Positions 29,383 through 38,691 of a DNA stretch of 64,000 nt are shown piece after piece. The position numbers and the translations under genes are program-made. The stretch comes from Prochlorococcus marinus subsp. marinus str. CCMP1375 (GTDB taxonomy: Bacteria; Cyanobacteriota; Cyanobacteriia; PCC-6307; Cyanobiaceae): assembly GCF_000007925.1 (NCBI RefSeq), contig NC_005042.1, forward strand, positions 744,001-808,000, in the 5' to 3' direction. Under the pieces are notes generated by a model, which was not told the DNA's origin, made no database searches, and was given only the letters and a program-made list of their open reading frames with translations. How positions within the stretch are numbered: the first letter of the stretch is position 1; each line of letters begins with the position of its first letter.

Positions 29383-31059
29383 TTAACAGTTCTGATCAGT
29401 TACAGCACCTTTGCTTGAACTACTAACCAAAGTTGCATATTTCCCAAGAACTCCTGAATTGTATTTGGGCTTTGGCTTAACCCAAAGTGAACGTCGTCTT
29501 TTTAATTCTGCTTCTTCGATATTTACTTGAATGAGTTTTTGAATAGCATCAACAGTTATGCTGTCACCATCTTGAATTAGAGCAATATTCCCTCCAACGG
29601 CTGCTTCTGGTGCGACATGACCAACTACTAGTCCATATGTTCCGCCACTAAAACGTCCGTCAGTAATTAAAGCAACTTTTTCACCAAGACCTTGACCAAC
29701 AATTGCAGATGTTGGAGCGAGCATTTCTCTCATCCCTGGCCCACCAACTGGGCCTTCATTTCTTATGACTACTACATCACCTGAGTGAATTTGTTCAGTA
29801 AGTATTGCTTTTAAGCAATCTTCTTCACTTTCAAATACTTTTGCTGGACCTGTAAGGATTGGTTCTTTTATACCACTGATTTTTGCAACGCTTCCCTCAG
29901 TTGCAAGATTTCCTTTGAGAATTGCTAAATGACCTTTTTTATAGACCGGCGAATCGAAAGGCCGAATAACATCCTGATCTGATGGGGGCTCTGCGGGAAC
30001 ATCGAGCAGCATTTCCTTGATTGTTTTGTTTTCTATTGTTCTACAATTTTCATTAATCAATCCTGCTTCAAGAAGTATTTTCATGACTTGTGGAATGCCT
30101 CCTGCTTTGTGTAGGTCAACAGTCACATATTTACCACTGGGCTTTAAATCACAAAGTACCGGAACTCGTTGACGTATCTTTTCAAATTCGTCAAGAGAAA
30201 GTTCAACTCCCGATGAATGAGCAATTGCTAAAAGATGAAGCACAGCATTTGTAGAGCCCCCAACTGCCATTACTACACTTATTGCATTCTCGAATGCTTG
30301 CTTGGTTAATAAATCTAATGGGCGAATATTTTCCTTGATAGCTTTAATAAGAACCTCGGCACTTTTTTGAGTACTTTTTATTTTTTCTTGATCCTCAGCA
30401 GCCATGGTTGAACTGTGAGGAAGACTTAGTCCCATAGCTTCAATGGCTGCTGACATTGTGTTTGCTGTAAACATACCTCCACAACTACCAGCCCCTGGAA
30501 TGCAATGTTTTTCAACCTCAATCAATTTTTCTTTTGTTATTTTCCCACTAGTTAATTGCCCCACAGCTTCAAATGCACTTACAACTGTCAAATCCTCGCC
30601 ATTTAATTTTCCTGGTTTGATCGTTCCCCCATAAACAAATATCCCTGGAATATTCATTCTTGCCATGGCTAGCATTGCACCAGGCATGTTTTTATCGCAA
30701 CCACCTATTGCTAACACTCCATCCATGCTTTGAGCATTGCATGCAGTTTCTATTGAATCGGCTATTACTTCTCTAGAGACCAAGGAGTATTTCATCCCTT
30801 CAGTCCCCATAGATATTCCATCACTAACAGTAATTGTTCCAAACATTTGAGGCATACCATCCCAATCCTTTATTGCTTTTTCTGCTTGTTTTGCCAAATC
30901 ATTTAGCCCAATATTACAAGGCGTGATAGTGCTATACCCATTTGCAATACCTATTATTGGTTTGTTGAAATCATCGTCTTCAAACCCAACAGCACGAAGC
31001 ATTGCTCTGTTTGGCGATCTCTGTACGCCTTGAGTTATTGCGCTTGATCTAAGCTTCAT
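29383..31059 (-). CDS. ilvD: dihydroxyacid dehydratase
   Basis: 558-residue iron-sulfur dehydratase for valine, isoleucine and pantothenate precursors. Fe-S cysteines are in [14 protein letters not shown] (about 117-130) and [17 protein letters not shown] (about 187-203); the C-terminal [15 protein letters not shown] and [13 protein letters not shown] blocks are intact. Its cofactor makes it iron-dependent. No terminator space exists at its 3' end. Confidence 0.96.
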   Translation of the reverse strand: MKLRSSAITQGVQRSPNRAMLRAVGFEDDDFNKPIIGIANGYSTITPCNIGLNDLAKQAEKAIKDWDGMPQMFGTITVSDGISMGTEGMKYSLVSREVIADSIETACNAQSMDGVLAIGGCDKNMPGAMLAMARMNIPGIFVYGGTIKPGKLNGEDLTVVSAFEAVGQLTSGKITKEKLIEVEKHCIPGAGSCGGMFTANTMSAAIEAMGLSLPHSSTMAAEDQEKIKSTQKSAEVLIKAIKENIRPLDLLTKQAFENAISVVMAVGGSTNAVLHLLAIAHSSGVELSLDEFEKIRQRVPVLCDLKPSGKYVTVDLHKAGGIPQVMKILLEAGLINENCRTIENKTIKEMLLDVPAEPPSDQDVIRPFDSPVYKKGHLAILKGNLATEGSVAKISGIKEPILTGPAKVFESEEDCLKAILTEQIHSGDVVVIRNEGPVGGPGMREMLAPTSAIVGQGLGEKVALITDGRFSGGTYGLVVGHVAPEAAVGGNIALIQDGDSITVDAIQKLIQVNIEEAELKRRRSLWVKPKPKYNSGVLGKYATLVSSSSKGAVTDQNC

Positions 31060-31099
31060 TTACTGAATAAATAATAAAATCGTAAAGGTGAAAGTAAGA

Positions 31100-31399
31100 T
31101 TAATCTTTTTCACCAAGGTCTTCTAGTTGTTTCCTAACGTCAGCAATAGCTGCATTTAATTTTTCAACACGTTGTTCTAATTTTTCACTTTTCTTGTCTT
31201 GATTGGTTACCGAAGCGCTCTCGAAAGCTTCTGATCCATCTTGAATCCTTGGAGCATATAGCATTGCTTTTTGCTTTCTAGTTTGCTGTCTTTTTTCAGC
31301 TTCTGAAAAAAGCCATAAAGCAAGACCTGCGGCTCCTAAAATGGCACCACTTATAAGAGAACCTAAGCTGCCAGTTGTTGAGTCTCGATATTGATCCAT
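31100..31399 (-). CDS. small membrane-anchored coiled-coil protein
   Basis: 99 residues: one N-terminal membrane segment (SLISGAILGAAGLALWLFS, about 14-32), a Gln/Lys-rich linker, then a C-terminal amphipathic helix (SEKLEQRVEKLNAAIADVRKQ, in part) likely to be a coiled coil. No family recognised. Lies upstream of ilvD on the same strand and downstream of the UPRT-like gene. Confidence 0.65.
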   Translation of the reverse strand: MDQYRDSTTGSLGSLISGAILGAAGLALWLFSEAEKRQQTRKQKAMLYAPRIQDGSEAFESASVTNQDKKSEKLEQRVEKLNAAIADVRKQLEDLGEKD

Positions 31400-31423
31400 A
31401 GAATTTTTTTTCTTTCCTTAATA

Positions 31424-32041
31424 CTAATGCGATGGAGTAATTATTGTATTAAGTCGAAGTGATGGATTACCTATTCCAGGAATAATCTCGCCATTTTCAG
31501 AAAGTGTTGGATCAACAGATGCCGCATATATTTTTAAATCTGGGAAATTCTCTCCTATCTCTTTCAATCCATAAGTTGAGGCCAATGCAGTTATTATTCT
31601 TATTCGAGGTGATTCAACTCCTAATGTTTTCAGCCTCTCAAGATTCTGTAAAAGGTTTTTGCCGGAATCTATTTGGTCGCAATAGACAATAATCCCAGCA
31701 TTCCTTTCTATTGTCTGTGGTATACATCCCAGACATAAAGAGGCGTTTGGTAGTATTTCTCTGGCTCCTTGCCACATTTGCAACCCTCCTGGTAAGTTTG
31801 GAATGATTATTAAAGGGATTTGCGTTTCAATTAATATTCCTTCGGTTTTGCCTTGTTTAGTATTAATTTCTCTTTTTGAATTAGGCAACCAATCTCTTAA
31901 CGCTTCATAGGTAAGCCATTTACCTAATTGCTCTAATGCAGTTGAGTAGATTGGAGAAGGTGTTGATTCAATTCGAAGAATTGATAGCCAATGCCCAATT
32001 AAAGGATGTGGTGGAATTACAACACGCAATGTCATGGCCAT
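31424..32041 (-). CDS. uracil phosphoribosyltransferase-like protein
   Basis: 205 residues with the overall UPRT pattern: PPHPLIGHWLSILR at the N-terminus, LGKWLTYEALRDWLP (about 39-53) and a C-terminal IYAASVDPTLSENGEIIPGIG. However, the PRPP-binding loop, DPMLATGGS in classical Upp, reads DQIDSGKN (about 122-129), and the Asp after the IPG motif is changed. It may lack UPRT activity or use another substrate. Often annotated upp; that name is withheld here. Confidence 0.7.
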   Translation of the reverse strand: MAMTLRVVIPPHPLIGHWLSILRIESTPSPIYSTALEQLGKWLTYEALRDWLPNSKREINTKQGKTEGILIETQIPLIIIPNLPGGLQMWQGAREILPNASLCLGCIPQTIERNAGIIVYCDQIDSGKNLLQNLERLKTLGVESPRIRIITALASTYGLKEIGENFPDLKIYAASVDPTLSENGEIIPGIGNPSLRLNTIITPSH

Positions 32042-32109
32042 GATGATTTTTTTGTATTTGCAATAACGTGAATAAATAAATTACTAGTTTTTTGCTTTAA
32101 TTAGATTCT

Positions 32110-32622
32110 ATGGCAAAAATTATTTCTCTTTTATCTCGTTTTAAAACCATTATTTTAATGGGTGTTTTAATTGCCCTTCTTTTTGCAGGAGTTCCTGAGA
32201 GTTGGGCAAAAAGACCTCCTGAAATAAGAAATCAAGATGACTTAAACATTACTCAGGATATGCATGGTCAAGATCTAAGCGGCTATGAATTTGTGAAGTT
32301 TGATTTGAGAGGTATTAATTTCAGAGATTCAAATCTGACTGGAGCAGTTTTTAATAACAGCAAATTAAATGGGGCAGATTTGCATGGAGCTAATCTTAAA
32401 GATGCTTTGGCATATGCAAGCGATTTCGAGGATGCTGATTTGACAGATTCAAATCTTAGTAACGCATTATTAATGGAAAGCAGTTTTAATAATGCAATAA
32501 TAGAGGGGGCTGATTTTACTGATGCTGTATTAAGTCGAATACAACAAAAACAGTTATGTTCCATAGCAGATGGAACGAATTCATCTACAGGAATATCTAC
32601 TAGTTATAGTCTCGGCTGTTGA
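32110..32622 (+). CDS. pentapeptide repeat protein, exported
   Basis: 170 residues with an N-terminal signal or anchor (IILMGVLIALLFAGVPESWA, about 14-33) followed by a right-handed quadrilateral beta-helix of A(D/N)LXX pentapeptides (GADLHGANLKDAL, FEDADLTDSNLSNALL, about 70-140), ending in a short tail with two Cys. Thylakoid-lumen pentapeptide proteins are common in cyanobacteria; the role is unknown. Confidence 0.85.
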   Translation: MAKIISLLSRFKTIILMGVLIALLFAGVPESWAKRPPEIRNQDDLNITQDMHGQDLSGYEFVKFDLRGINFRDSNLTGAVFNNSKLNGADLHGANLKDALAYASDFEDADLTDSNLSNALLMESSFNNAIIEGADFTDAVLSRIQQKQLCSIADGTNSSTGISTSYSLGC

Positions 32623-32652
32623 TTATGGAATAATTTTAAATAGCTTTTACCT

Positions 32653-33726
32653 ATGTCTAGTCGTATACCAGTCACTGTAATTACAGGCTTCCTAGGTGCT
32701 GGTAAGACTACTCTTTTGCGCAATCTTCTTAAAAATAGTAATCAACGTTTAGCTGTAATAGTTAATGAATTTGGGAGTGTTGGTTTAGATGGTGATCTCA
32801 TTCGCAGTTGTGGATTTTGTCCAGAAGATGATATGGAAGGCAGGCTTGTTGAATTAAATAATGGATGCTTATGCTGCACCGTTCAAGATGATTTCTTGCC
32901 TACTATGGAGAAATTATTATCTCGTTCTGAAAGCTTGGATGGAATCGTAATTGAAACAAGCGGCCTTGCTTTGCCTAAGCCTCTTCTTCAGGCTATTGAA
33001 TGGCCACAAATTAGATCAAAAGTTTTTATTAATGGAGTTGTAACTTTAGTAGATAGTCAAGCTTTATCTCTTGGTAGTCCAGTAGGAGACGTTAAGGCTC
33101 TAGAAGAACAACGTAAGCTAGATGAAAGTATTGATCATATTACGCCAATTAAAGATCTTTTCTCTGATCAACTTACTTGTGCGGATCTTGTTTTATTAAG
33201 TAGATCGGATTTGGTGGATTCCAATGTAGTTGAATCAATAAAAATTGATATTTCTAGCGGATTAAGAGAGGGGACAGCTATTCTTCCAATCTCTTATGGT
33301 GAAATAAACCCTTCTTTAATTCTTGGGCTTCGAAACGATAAGGATTCACATAGCTCATTTTTCTCAAATAAAATTTCATCTAAACATGAACATGAACATG
33401 AACATGAACATGAACATGAACATTTAGAGGTCATTAGTACTTCTATTTGTTTTGAAGCAAATATTACTCAATCAGAAATAAAGAATGTGCTAATGCCTTT
33501 GGTTCAAAATTTTCAAATTCTAAGGCTTAAGGGACGTTTTTGGCTCCCTGACAAACCTTTACCTCTTCAGGTTCAAATGGTTGGCCCAAGAATGTCTACT
33601 TGGTTTGAAAAAGCTCCTGAAGATGTTTGGAGGCCAGAGCAAGGAGGTCTTGAACTGGTAGCTCTATCTCTTAAAGAAGGACTTGAAAATGAAATTCAAT
33701 TGGGTTTTAATAAAAGGTTTTCTTAA
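32653..33726 (+). CDS. COG0523 (CobW-family) metal-chaperone GTPase
   Basis: 357-residue G3E GTPase. Walker A GFLGAGKT at residues 12-19, the metal-binding GCLCC motif near 73-77, ETSGLALPKPLLQAI near 100-114, and a C-terminal CobW domain. A His-Glu alternating tract (seven His, six Glu, residues 245-257) provides extra metal sites. Such His-rich members deliver zinc or another transition metal; which one is unknown. The next gene encodes a small Cys-rich zinc-finger protein. Confidence 0.9.
   Translation: MSSRIPVTVITGFLGAGKTTLLRNLLKNSNQRLAVIVNEFGSVGLDGDLIRSCGFCPEDDMEGRLVELNNGCLCCTVQDDFLPTMEKLLSRSESLDGIVIETSGLALPKPLLQAIEWPQIRSKVFINGVVTLVDSQALSLGSPVGDVKALEEQRKLDESIDHITPIKDLFSDQLTCADLVLLSRSDLVDSNVVESIKIDISSGLREGTAILPISYGEINPSLILGLRNDKDSHSSFFSNKISSKHEHEHEHEHEHEHLEVISTSICFEANITQSEIKNVLMPLVQNFQILRLKGRFWLPDKPLPLQVQMVGPRMSTWFEKAPEDVWRPEQGGLELVALSLKEGLENEIQLGFNKRFS
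33385..33423 (+). repeat. 6-bp tandem repeat encoding His-Glu tract
   Basis: catgaa occurs six times in a row and ends with a seventh cat, in frame within the COG0523 GTPase gene. Exact DNA identity suggests slippage-driven length variation of the metal-binding loop. Confidence 0.95.
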
Positions 33727-33825
33727 TCTCTAAATGGAAATTTATATAACTATCTGCTTGTTTAATCATTAACTAGCAGCGAAAATTAAATAAATCAACT
33801 TTTTTCTTCATTTTCACTTGTTAAC

Positions 33826-34017
33826 GTGAGTTTAGAATTGCTCAAATCTTCTTTGGAAAAAGAAGACAAAGAAAATACTCCTTCAGTATCGGGAAGACCG
33901 GTTGAACATTTGTTATGTCAACATTGTGGAGGTAATGGATACATGAAAAGCAGTCCAAACTGTTATCACACTTGTCTTCATTGCCTTGGAAGAGGACAAA
34001 TGAAAATAGCTTCATAG
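33826..34017 (+). CDS. small DnaJ-type zinc-finger protein (63 aa)
   Basis: 63 residues from GTG 33826. Two CxxCxGxG elements (C31/C34 with GGNG, C50/C53 with LGRG) are separated by NCYHTC, giving five Cys and one His for zinc binding. This is half of the four-repeat zinc domain of DnaJ, without a J-domain, similar in plan to plastid BSD2-type mini-chaperones. It follows the metal-chaperone GTPase and precedes purS. Function is unknown. Confidence 0.75.
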   Translation: MSLELLKSSLEKEDKENTPSVSGRPVEHLLCQHCGGNGYMKSSPNCYHTCLHCLGRGQMKIAS

Positions 34018-34132
34018 TTAATTTATTAAAGATATTGATAATTTTTGCTTTAGCTCTTACCTTAATTTTAACTCCAAGGAATACTTCTAATTCTATTGAA
34101 GCTAGTCCTTTAAAATCCATTGAACAAGTAAA

Positions 34133-34405
34133 GTGCCCAATTTCAAAGCTAAGGTTCAGGTTAGTTTAAGACCTTCGGTTTTAGACCCAGCTGGAGAGGC
34201 TGCAAAATCAGCCGCTATAAAACTTGGGGTTAAAGGTATAAGTAAAGTGAGGATTGGTAAAGCCATAGATATCGAAATTGAAGCGCCTAATAAACAAGAT
34301 GCAATAGAGCAAGTTGAAATACTTAGTGACAGATTGCTTTCTAATCCTGTCATAGAGAATTGGAGCTTACAGCTTGATTCTGCTTATTCATCCAATCATG
34401 ATTAA
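34133..34405 (+). CDS. purS: phosphoribosylformylglycinamidine synthase, PurS subunit
   Basis: 90-residue small subunit that bridges PurL and PurQ in FGAM synthase. KVQVSLRPSVLDPAGEAAKSAAIKLG (in part, residues 6-31) is diagnostic. It starts with GTG 12 bases before purQ begins its shared transcript. A 65-residue overlapping frame starting at 33972 is not supported as a gene. Confidence 0.93.
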   Translation: MPNFKAKVQVSLRPSVLDPAGEAAKSAAIKLGVKGISKVRIGKAIDIEIEAPNKQDAIEQVEILSDRLLSNPVIENWSLQLDSAYSSNHD

Positions 34406-34417
34406 AGAGCTCATTCA

Positions 34418-35074
34418 ATGACTATTGGTATTGTTGTTTTCCCAGGATCTAATTGTGACAGAGATGTGCATTGGGCTACACAAGGATGCCTTGGAATGTC
34501 AACACGCTTCCTTTGGCATGAATCAACTGATCTAAATGGTTTAGAAGCAGTCGTGCTTCCTGGAGGTTTTAGCTACGGAGATTATTTGAGATGTGGAGCC
34601 ATAGCAAGATTTGCCCCGGTCCTTTCTTCTCTTCTTGAATTTGTTAATAAGGGGGGGAAAGTTCTCGGAATATGTAATGGTTTTCAAATACTTACAGAGC
34701 TTGGATTATTGCCGGGAGCTTTAACTCGCAATCAAGAACTACATTTTATTTGTGATACCGTTCCATTGTTAATTTCTAGTCAAAGGACGCAATGGTTTAA
34801 AAATTATAATCAAAGTAAGAATATATTCCTTCCAATTGCTCATGGCGAAGGACGTTATCAGTGCAGTGAATCAATACTTAAAAAGCTTCAAGATGAGGAT
34901 TCAATTGCCCTTAAGTATAAAAATAATCCTAATGGTTCAATAAATGATATTGCTGCAATTACTAATAAATCAGGTAATGTTTTAGGTATGATGCCTCACC
35001 CTGAGAGGGCTGCCGATAAAGATATAGGAGGGATTGATGGTATAAAAATTTTGCAAGCCCTTTTGTCTAATTGA
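34418..35074 (+). CDS. purQ: phosphoribosylformylglycinamidine synthase, PurQ glutaminase subunit
   Basis: 218-residue class I glutamine amidotransferase supplying ammonia to PurL. Nucleophile Cys lies in [10 protein letters not shown] (about 83-92); the His/Glu pair is in MMPHPERA near 193-200. Starts 12 bases after purS. Its stop codon overlaps the base of a long hairpin that terminates transcription. Confidence 0.95.
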   Translation: MTIGIVVFPGSNCDRDVHWATQGCLGMSTRFLWHESTDLNGLEAVVLPGGFSYGDYLRCGAIARFAPVLSSLLEFVNKGGKVLGICNGFQILTELGLLPGALTRNQELHFICDTVPLLISSQRTQWFKNYNQSKNIFLPIAHGEGRYQCSESILKKLQDEDSIALKYKNNPNGSINDIAAITNKSGNVLGMMPHPERAADKDIGGIDGIKILQALLSN

Positions 35075-35121
35075 GATTATTAATAAAAAGAGTAGTTAAC
35101 TTTCTTTTTATTAATAATCTC
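35073..35121. terminator. bidirectional terminator between purQ and fba
   Basis: GAGATTATTAATAAAAAG (35073-35090) pairs perfectly over 18 bp with CTTTTTATTAATAATCTC (35104-35121), with a 13-base loop. The A-rich and T-rich arms give a U-run in either direction. The genes are convergent, so it can end both transcripts. Confidence 0.85.
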
Positions 35122-35130
35122 TAATTTGAT

Positions 35131-36204
35131 TTATACAGCAACTGCAGCTTTAGGATCTAAAGTACCTTTTGCGTATAAGCCAGAATAGTAATTTGTACTT
35201 TCTTGTTTAATCTTACTTGCCTGTCCAGCACACCAAAATTGTTGATAGCGGTCAAGACAAACCTGCTTCATATATTTTCTAGCTGGTTTGTTGAAATGCC
35301 TTGGATCAAAATTGGTTGGATCAGCTGCTGCAGCTTCCCTAACAGCTGCAGTAAATGCAAGACGGTTATCAGTGTCGATGTTTACTTTCCTTACCCCATT
35401 TCTTATTCCTTCTTGTATTTCTTCGACAGGAACTCCATATGTTTCAGGAATTGCACCACCAAATTTGTTGATCATGTCTAACCATTCTTGAGGAACAGAG
35501 CTTGATCCATGCATTACAAGGTGAGTGTTTGGTATTGCTTTATGAATTTCTGCAATTCTACTAATTGCAAGAACTTCACCGGTTGGCTTCCTTGTGAATT
35601 TATAGGCACCGTGACTTGTTCCAATCGCTATCGCAAGAGCATCGACTTTGGTTTTTGCAACAAAATCAGAAGCTTCTGAAGGATCAGTTAGCAACATGTC
35701 TTTTGAAAGCTCGCCTTCAAAGCCATGGCCATCCTCTGCTTCTCCTTTGCCTGTTTCTAGAGATCCAAGGCAACCTAGTTCGCCTTCAACACTCACTCCA
35801 ACTGAATGAGCAAAATCAACAACCTTTTTAGTTACAGCAACATTGTATTCATAACTTGATGGTGTTTTTGCATCAGCTTCTAAAGAGCCATCCATCATCA
35901 CAGATGTAAATCCATTTATTGCTGCTGAATAGCATGTTGAAGGATCATTCCCATGATCTTGGTGCATTACAACAGGTATGTTTGGGTATGTTTCTGTGGC
36001 CGCAATAATTAGGTGACGAAGAAAAATTTCACCTGCATAAGTCCGAGCACCTCTAGAAGCCTGAAGAATTACTGGACTATCAGTTTCTGAGGCTGCCTCC
36101 ATAATTGCCTGAACTTGCTCCAGATTATTTACGTTAAAAGCAGGAATGCCATAGCCATTTTCAGCGGCATGGTCAAGGAGGAGTCTTAGTGGAACAAGAG
36201 CCAT
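35131..36204 (-). CDS. fba: class II fructose-bisphosphate aldolase
   Basis: 357-residue zinc-dependent aldolase of the Calvin cycle and glycolysis. ATG at 36204 gives the family-typical [27 protein letters not shown] start (cited in part); the frame extends up to 36237 but those codons cross an RNA hairpin. [10 protein letters not shown] (zinc His, about 79-88), [23 protein letters not shown] near 142-153 and VMHGSSSVP near 227-235 are present. It follows the class I aldolase gene on the same strand, with overlapping stem-loops between them. Confidence 0.94.
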   Translation of the reverse strand: MALVPLRLLLDHAAENGYGIPAFNVNNLEQVQAIMEAASETDSPVILQASRGARTYAGEIFLRHLIIAATETYPNIPVVMHQDHGNDPSTCYSAAINGFTSVMMDGSLEADAKTPSSYEYNVAVTKKVVDFAHSVGVSVEGELGCLGSLETGKGEAEDGHGFEGELSKDMLLTDPSEASDFVAKTKVDALAIAIGTSHGAYKFTRKPTGEVLAISRIAEIHKAIPNTHLVMHGSSSVPQEWLDMINKFGGAIPETYGVPVEEIQEGIRNGVRKVNIDTDNRLAFTAAVREAAAADPTNFDPRHFNKPARKYMKQVCLDRYQQFWCAGQASKIKQESTNYYSGLYAKGTLDPKAAVAV

Positions 36205-36226
36205 TGGTTTCTCAGAAATATCATTG

Positions 36227-36269
36227 GGCCTAGGCAAAAAAAAGTCCTAGGCCAAAGGACCAGGACTTT
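36227..36269 (-). promoter_or_regulatory. overlapping terminator/antiterminator stems upstream of fba
   Basis: Read on the minus strand, AAAGTCCT (36269-36262) pairs with AGGACTTT (36248-36241) and is followed by eight U residues (36243-36236): a terminator form. Alternatively GGCCTAGG (36253-36246) pairs with CCTAGGCC (36234-36227), which would break the terminator stem. Both are perfect 8-bp stems sharing the middle strand. It could end the class I aldolase transcript 86 bases after its stop, attenuate fba, or both. Confidence 0.6.
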
Positions 36270-36354
36270 AGAAGATAAAGGTATGAAATGTCACGTCATT
36301 CAGACACAAAATTACCTTTTTTGAGTAAAACTTATTTTTTGGACAGTAAAAAAT

Positions 36355-37422
36355 TTAATATTTGTACCCTGCAACGAACAGAGCTTCATCAGATGATGGT
36401 TGAGACCCTGCTACATAAATCCCTTTTGACGCCTCGGAATTTGCTTGAGCTCTAGCCAGCAGAGCTTTCTGTCCAGCTTCTAAATTTTTGCCACCCCATT
36501 CTTTAAGACATGAGTGCTGAAGAGCCCTCCCATAAGAAAAACCTACATTCCAATTTGCTTTTCTTGGCTGTTTGTTCATTAAGTTCAAGTAAATAGAAGC
36601 AGCTTCTTCACTTAATCCTCCAGAGAGGAAAACAATCCCAGGCACAGATGCTGGTACACATCTTTCCATAGTCCTAATTGTTAATTCAGAGATCTTTTGA
36701 GGATCTGCTTTGTCTTTACAATCAGCTCCCTGAACTGTCATTGAAGGTTTTAAAAGAGTACCTTCTAAAAAAACACCATTAAGCTGACACGCCATATAAA
36801 CCTCTTTTATTACCTCTTCTTGCACTTCGGCAGTTTTGTTTATGCTGTGAGAACCATCCATAAGTATCTCTGGTTCAATTATAGGAACCAATCCAGATTC
36901 TTGAACTGATCTCGCATAACGTGCTAGGCCCCAAGCATTTTCCTTTATAGATAGTTTTGATGGAGAACCATTATTTGTTATTTGTAGCACTGCTCTCCAT
37001 TTAGCAAAACGAGCACCTTGTGCGTAATAGTCAGAAGACCTTTCCACAAGACCATCTAAGCCAGAACAAAATGTTTCAACATCATTACCACCCGCTAATG
37101 GGCGTAAGCCTTTATCAACTTTAATTCCTGGAATAACACCTAGTTTCTCAAGTTTCTTGACCATTGGTTCTCCATCAGGATGTGCCTGAAAAAGAGTCTC
37201 CTCAAAAAGGATTGCTCCACTTATGTATTCTCCTAGTCCCTCAGTGGTAAAGAGTAATCCTCTATAGGCTTTTCTATTTTCTTCTGTATTTTCTACATTG
37301 ATAGATGCAAGCCTTTTCCCAATTGTTTTTGTAGATTCGTCTACTGCAAGTATCCCTTTGCCTGATGTGGCAAGAGAAGAAGCAGTCTTCTTTAATTCTT
37401 CTTTGTAATAACTAAGAGCCAT
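36355..37422 (-). CDS. fda: class I fructose-bisphosphate aldolase, plastid-like
   Basis: 355-residue Schiff-base aldolase. GKGILAVDESTKTIGKRLASI (in part, about 21-41), SGAILFEETLFQ near 68-79, PGIKVDKGL (about 98-106), WGLARYARSVQ, EPEILMDGSH with the catalytic Glu pair, the Schiff-base Lys in LLKPSM near 222-227, and a C-terminal aromatic GYKY. The pattern closely resembles plant and algal chloroplast aldolases, including the terminal Tyr. It stands directly upstream of the unrelated class II enzyme with the same activity. Confidence 0.92.
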   Translation of the reverse strand: MALSYYKEELKKTASSLATSGKGILAVDESTKTIGKRLASINVENTEENRKAYRGLLFTTEGLGEYISGAILFEETLFQAHPDGEPMVKKLEKLGVIPGIKVDKGLRPLAGGNDVETFCSGLDGLVERSSDYYAQGARFAKWRAVLQITNNGSPSKLSIKENAWGLARYARSVQESGLVPIIEPEILMDGSHSINKTAEVQEEVIKEVYMACQLNGVFLEGTLLKPSMTVQGADCKDKADPQKISELTIRTMERCVPASVPGIVFLSGGLSEEAASIYLNLMNKQPRKANWNVGFSYGRALQHSCLKEWGGKNLEAGQKALLARAQANSEASKGIYVAGSQPSSDEALFVAGYKY

Positions 37423-37570
37423 TTTAATTTAGTGAAAATAAAGTTAGTAAATTTTTTCAGATCATGGGCTTAAGGTTTTCATTTAATACTCACTTCCAAG
37501 TATCAAAAAATACCTGCAAATAGATCAATTCTTCAATTAGTTTCTTTTTGAACGCGCTGATTAAGTGGAC

Positions 37571-38683
37571 TTAGATAGTTAGTCTCATTCCAGATTTGTA
37601 TGATTGATCAACCTTTTCACATACTCTTTGGCTTAATAAACCTTCCGTTAAGCCAGGAATTACTGGATTCCCTTTATTTATACTTTCAGCCCACCAATTT
37701 TGAATTCTTGCAACTGGAGCAATACGTCCATCTTCCCAAGTCCTATCAAAAGCAAGATTACTTACTGGTGTAATGGGACAAACCTTTTTACCTTTTTCAC
37801 CAAACCATAATCCAAACCCATGAACATAATCTTTTTGATTATCGCTACCGAGTATTAAAGTGCCTTTGTTTCCATAAATCTCAAGCCAGAATCCTCTTCC
37901 ATACCTTGAAACGGCTGAAAGTGTAACTTGTGCAGGAATTGGTTGCTGTGATTTGAAATTAGAAAGTTCTAATTGAGCCAAGCAGATATCTTCACTTGTC
38001 ACATTTTCTAGTTTTTTGCTTTTGATAGAAGGTCTTTTTTGGATAGATGTTGATGTTAGTCCGTTTATGTTTTTAGTAGGACCAAAAAACCAATGTAATA
38101 AGTCAAAAGCATGAGTTCCAAGAGCACCAATGACGCCTCCTCCGCTTTGTTTTTCGGAATACCAATTCCAAGCTCTACTTTCATCAGCACGACTACTCAT
38201 AAGCCAGTCAAGTTTTATTAACCAAGGTGTTCCTATAAGGTCATCATCTATCATTTGCTTTGCTTGCATGAAAAGAGGTACAGCTCTGTATTCAAAGTCA
38301 ACAGCTACAGAAAGCTTTTTTTTAATTGATAAGCTCTGGAGCTCTAATATCTCTTCGCTATTTAAAGCAACTGGTTTTTCTAGTAGAAGATGTTTCCCTG
38401 CTTGAAGTGCGTCATACGCAAGTTTAAAACGAGGTTCTGGAGGAGTGGCAATTATTACTGCATCTATATCGGCATTATTAAGTAGGGCTGACCAATTGTC
38501 GTATCCCTTAAGATCATGAGTTTTACAAGCGTCATTTAAACGATCTGGTCGTGGATGCCATAGTGCAATTGGTTCCAGATCTTGACTTGAAAATAATCCT
38601 GGTAAATGTACTTTTTCTCCAAAACCTAACCCTGCCAATCCAACACCTATTTTTGATTTTTTATTTATGTTTGTAGATTGCAT
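37571..38683 (-). CDS. Gfo/Idh/MocA family oxidoreductase
   Basis: 370-residue NAD(P)-dependent sugar or cyclitol dehydrogenase-like protein. N-terminal Rossmann GLAGLGFGEKVHLPG (about 15-29), catalytic-region LLEKPVALN near 93-101 and GGVIGALGTHAFDLLHW near 181-197. Substrate unknown. Its 3' neighbour on the strand is the class I aldolase, 148 bases away. Confidence 0.85.
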   Translation of the reverse strand: MQSTNINKKSKIGVGLAGLGFGEKVHLPGLFSSQDLEPIALWHPRPDRLNDACKTHDLKGYDNWSALLNNADIDAVIIATPPEPRFKLAYDALQAGKHLLLEKPVALNSEEILELQSLSIKKKLSVAVDFEYRAVPLFMQAKQMIDDDLIGTPWLIKLDWLMSSRADESRAWNWYSEKQSGGGVIGALGTHAFDLLHWFFGPTKNINGLTSTSIQKRPSIKSKKLENVTSEDICLAQLELSNFKSQQPIPAQVTLSAVSRYGRGFWLEIYGNKGTLILGSDNQKDYVHGFGLWFGEKGKKVCPITPVSNLAFDRTWEDGRIAPVARIQNWWAESINKGNPVIPGLTEGLLSQRVCEKVDQSYKSGMRLTI

Positions 38684-38691
38684 TTATTTAA

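Noticed and set aside
33972-34169. 65-codon plus-strand frame with a signal-like segment between the zinc-finger gene and purS
   Set aside because: It overlaps the zinc-finger gene in another frame and runs into purS; the hydrophobic part arises in AT-rich spacer. No support as a gene.
36205-36237. N-terminal extension of class II aldolase
   Set aside because: It crosses the stem-loop element; the family start is the ATG at 36204.
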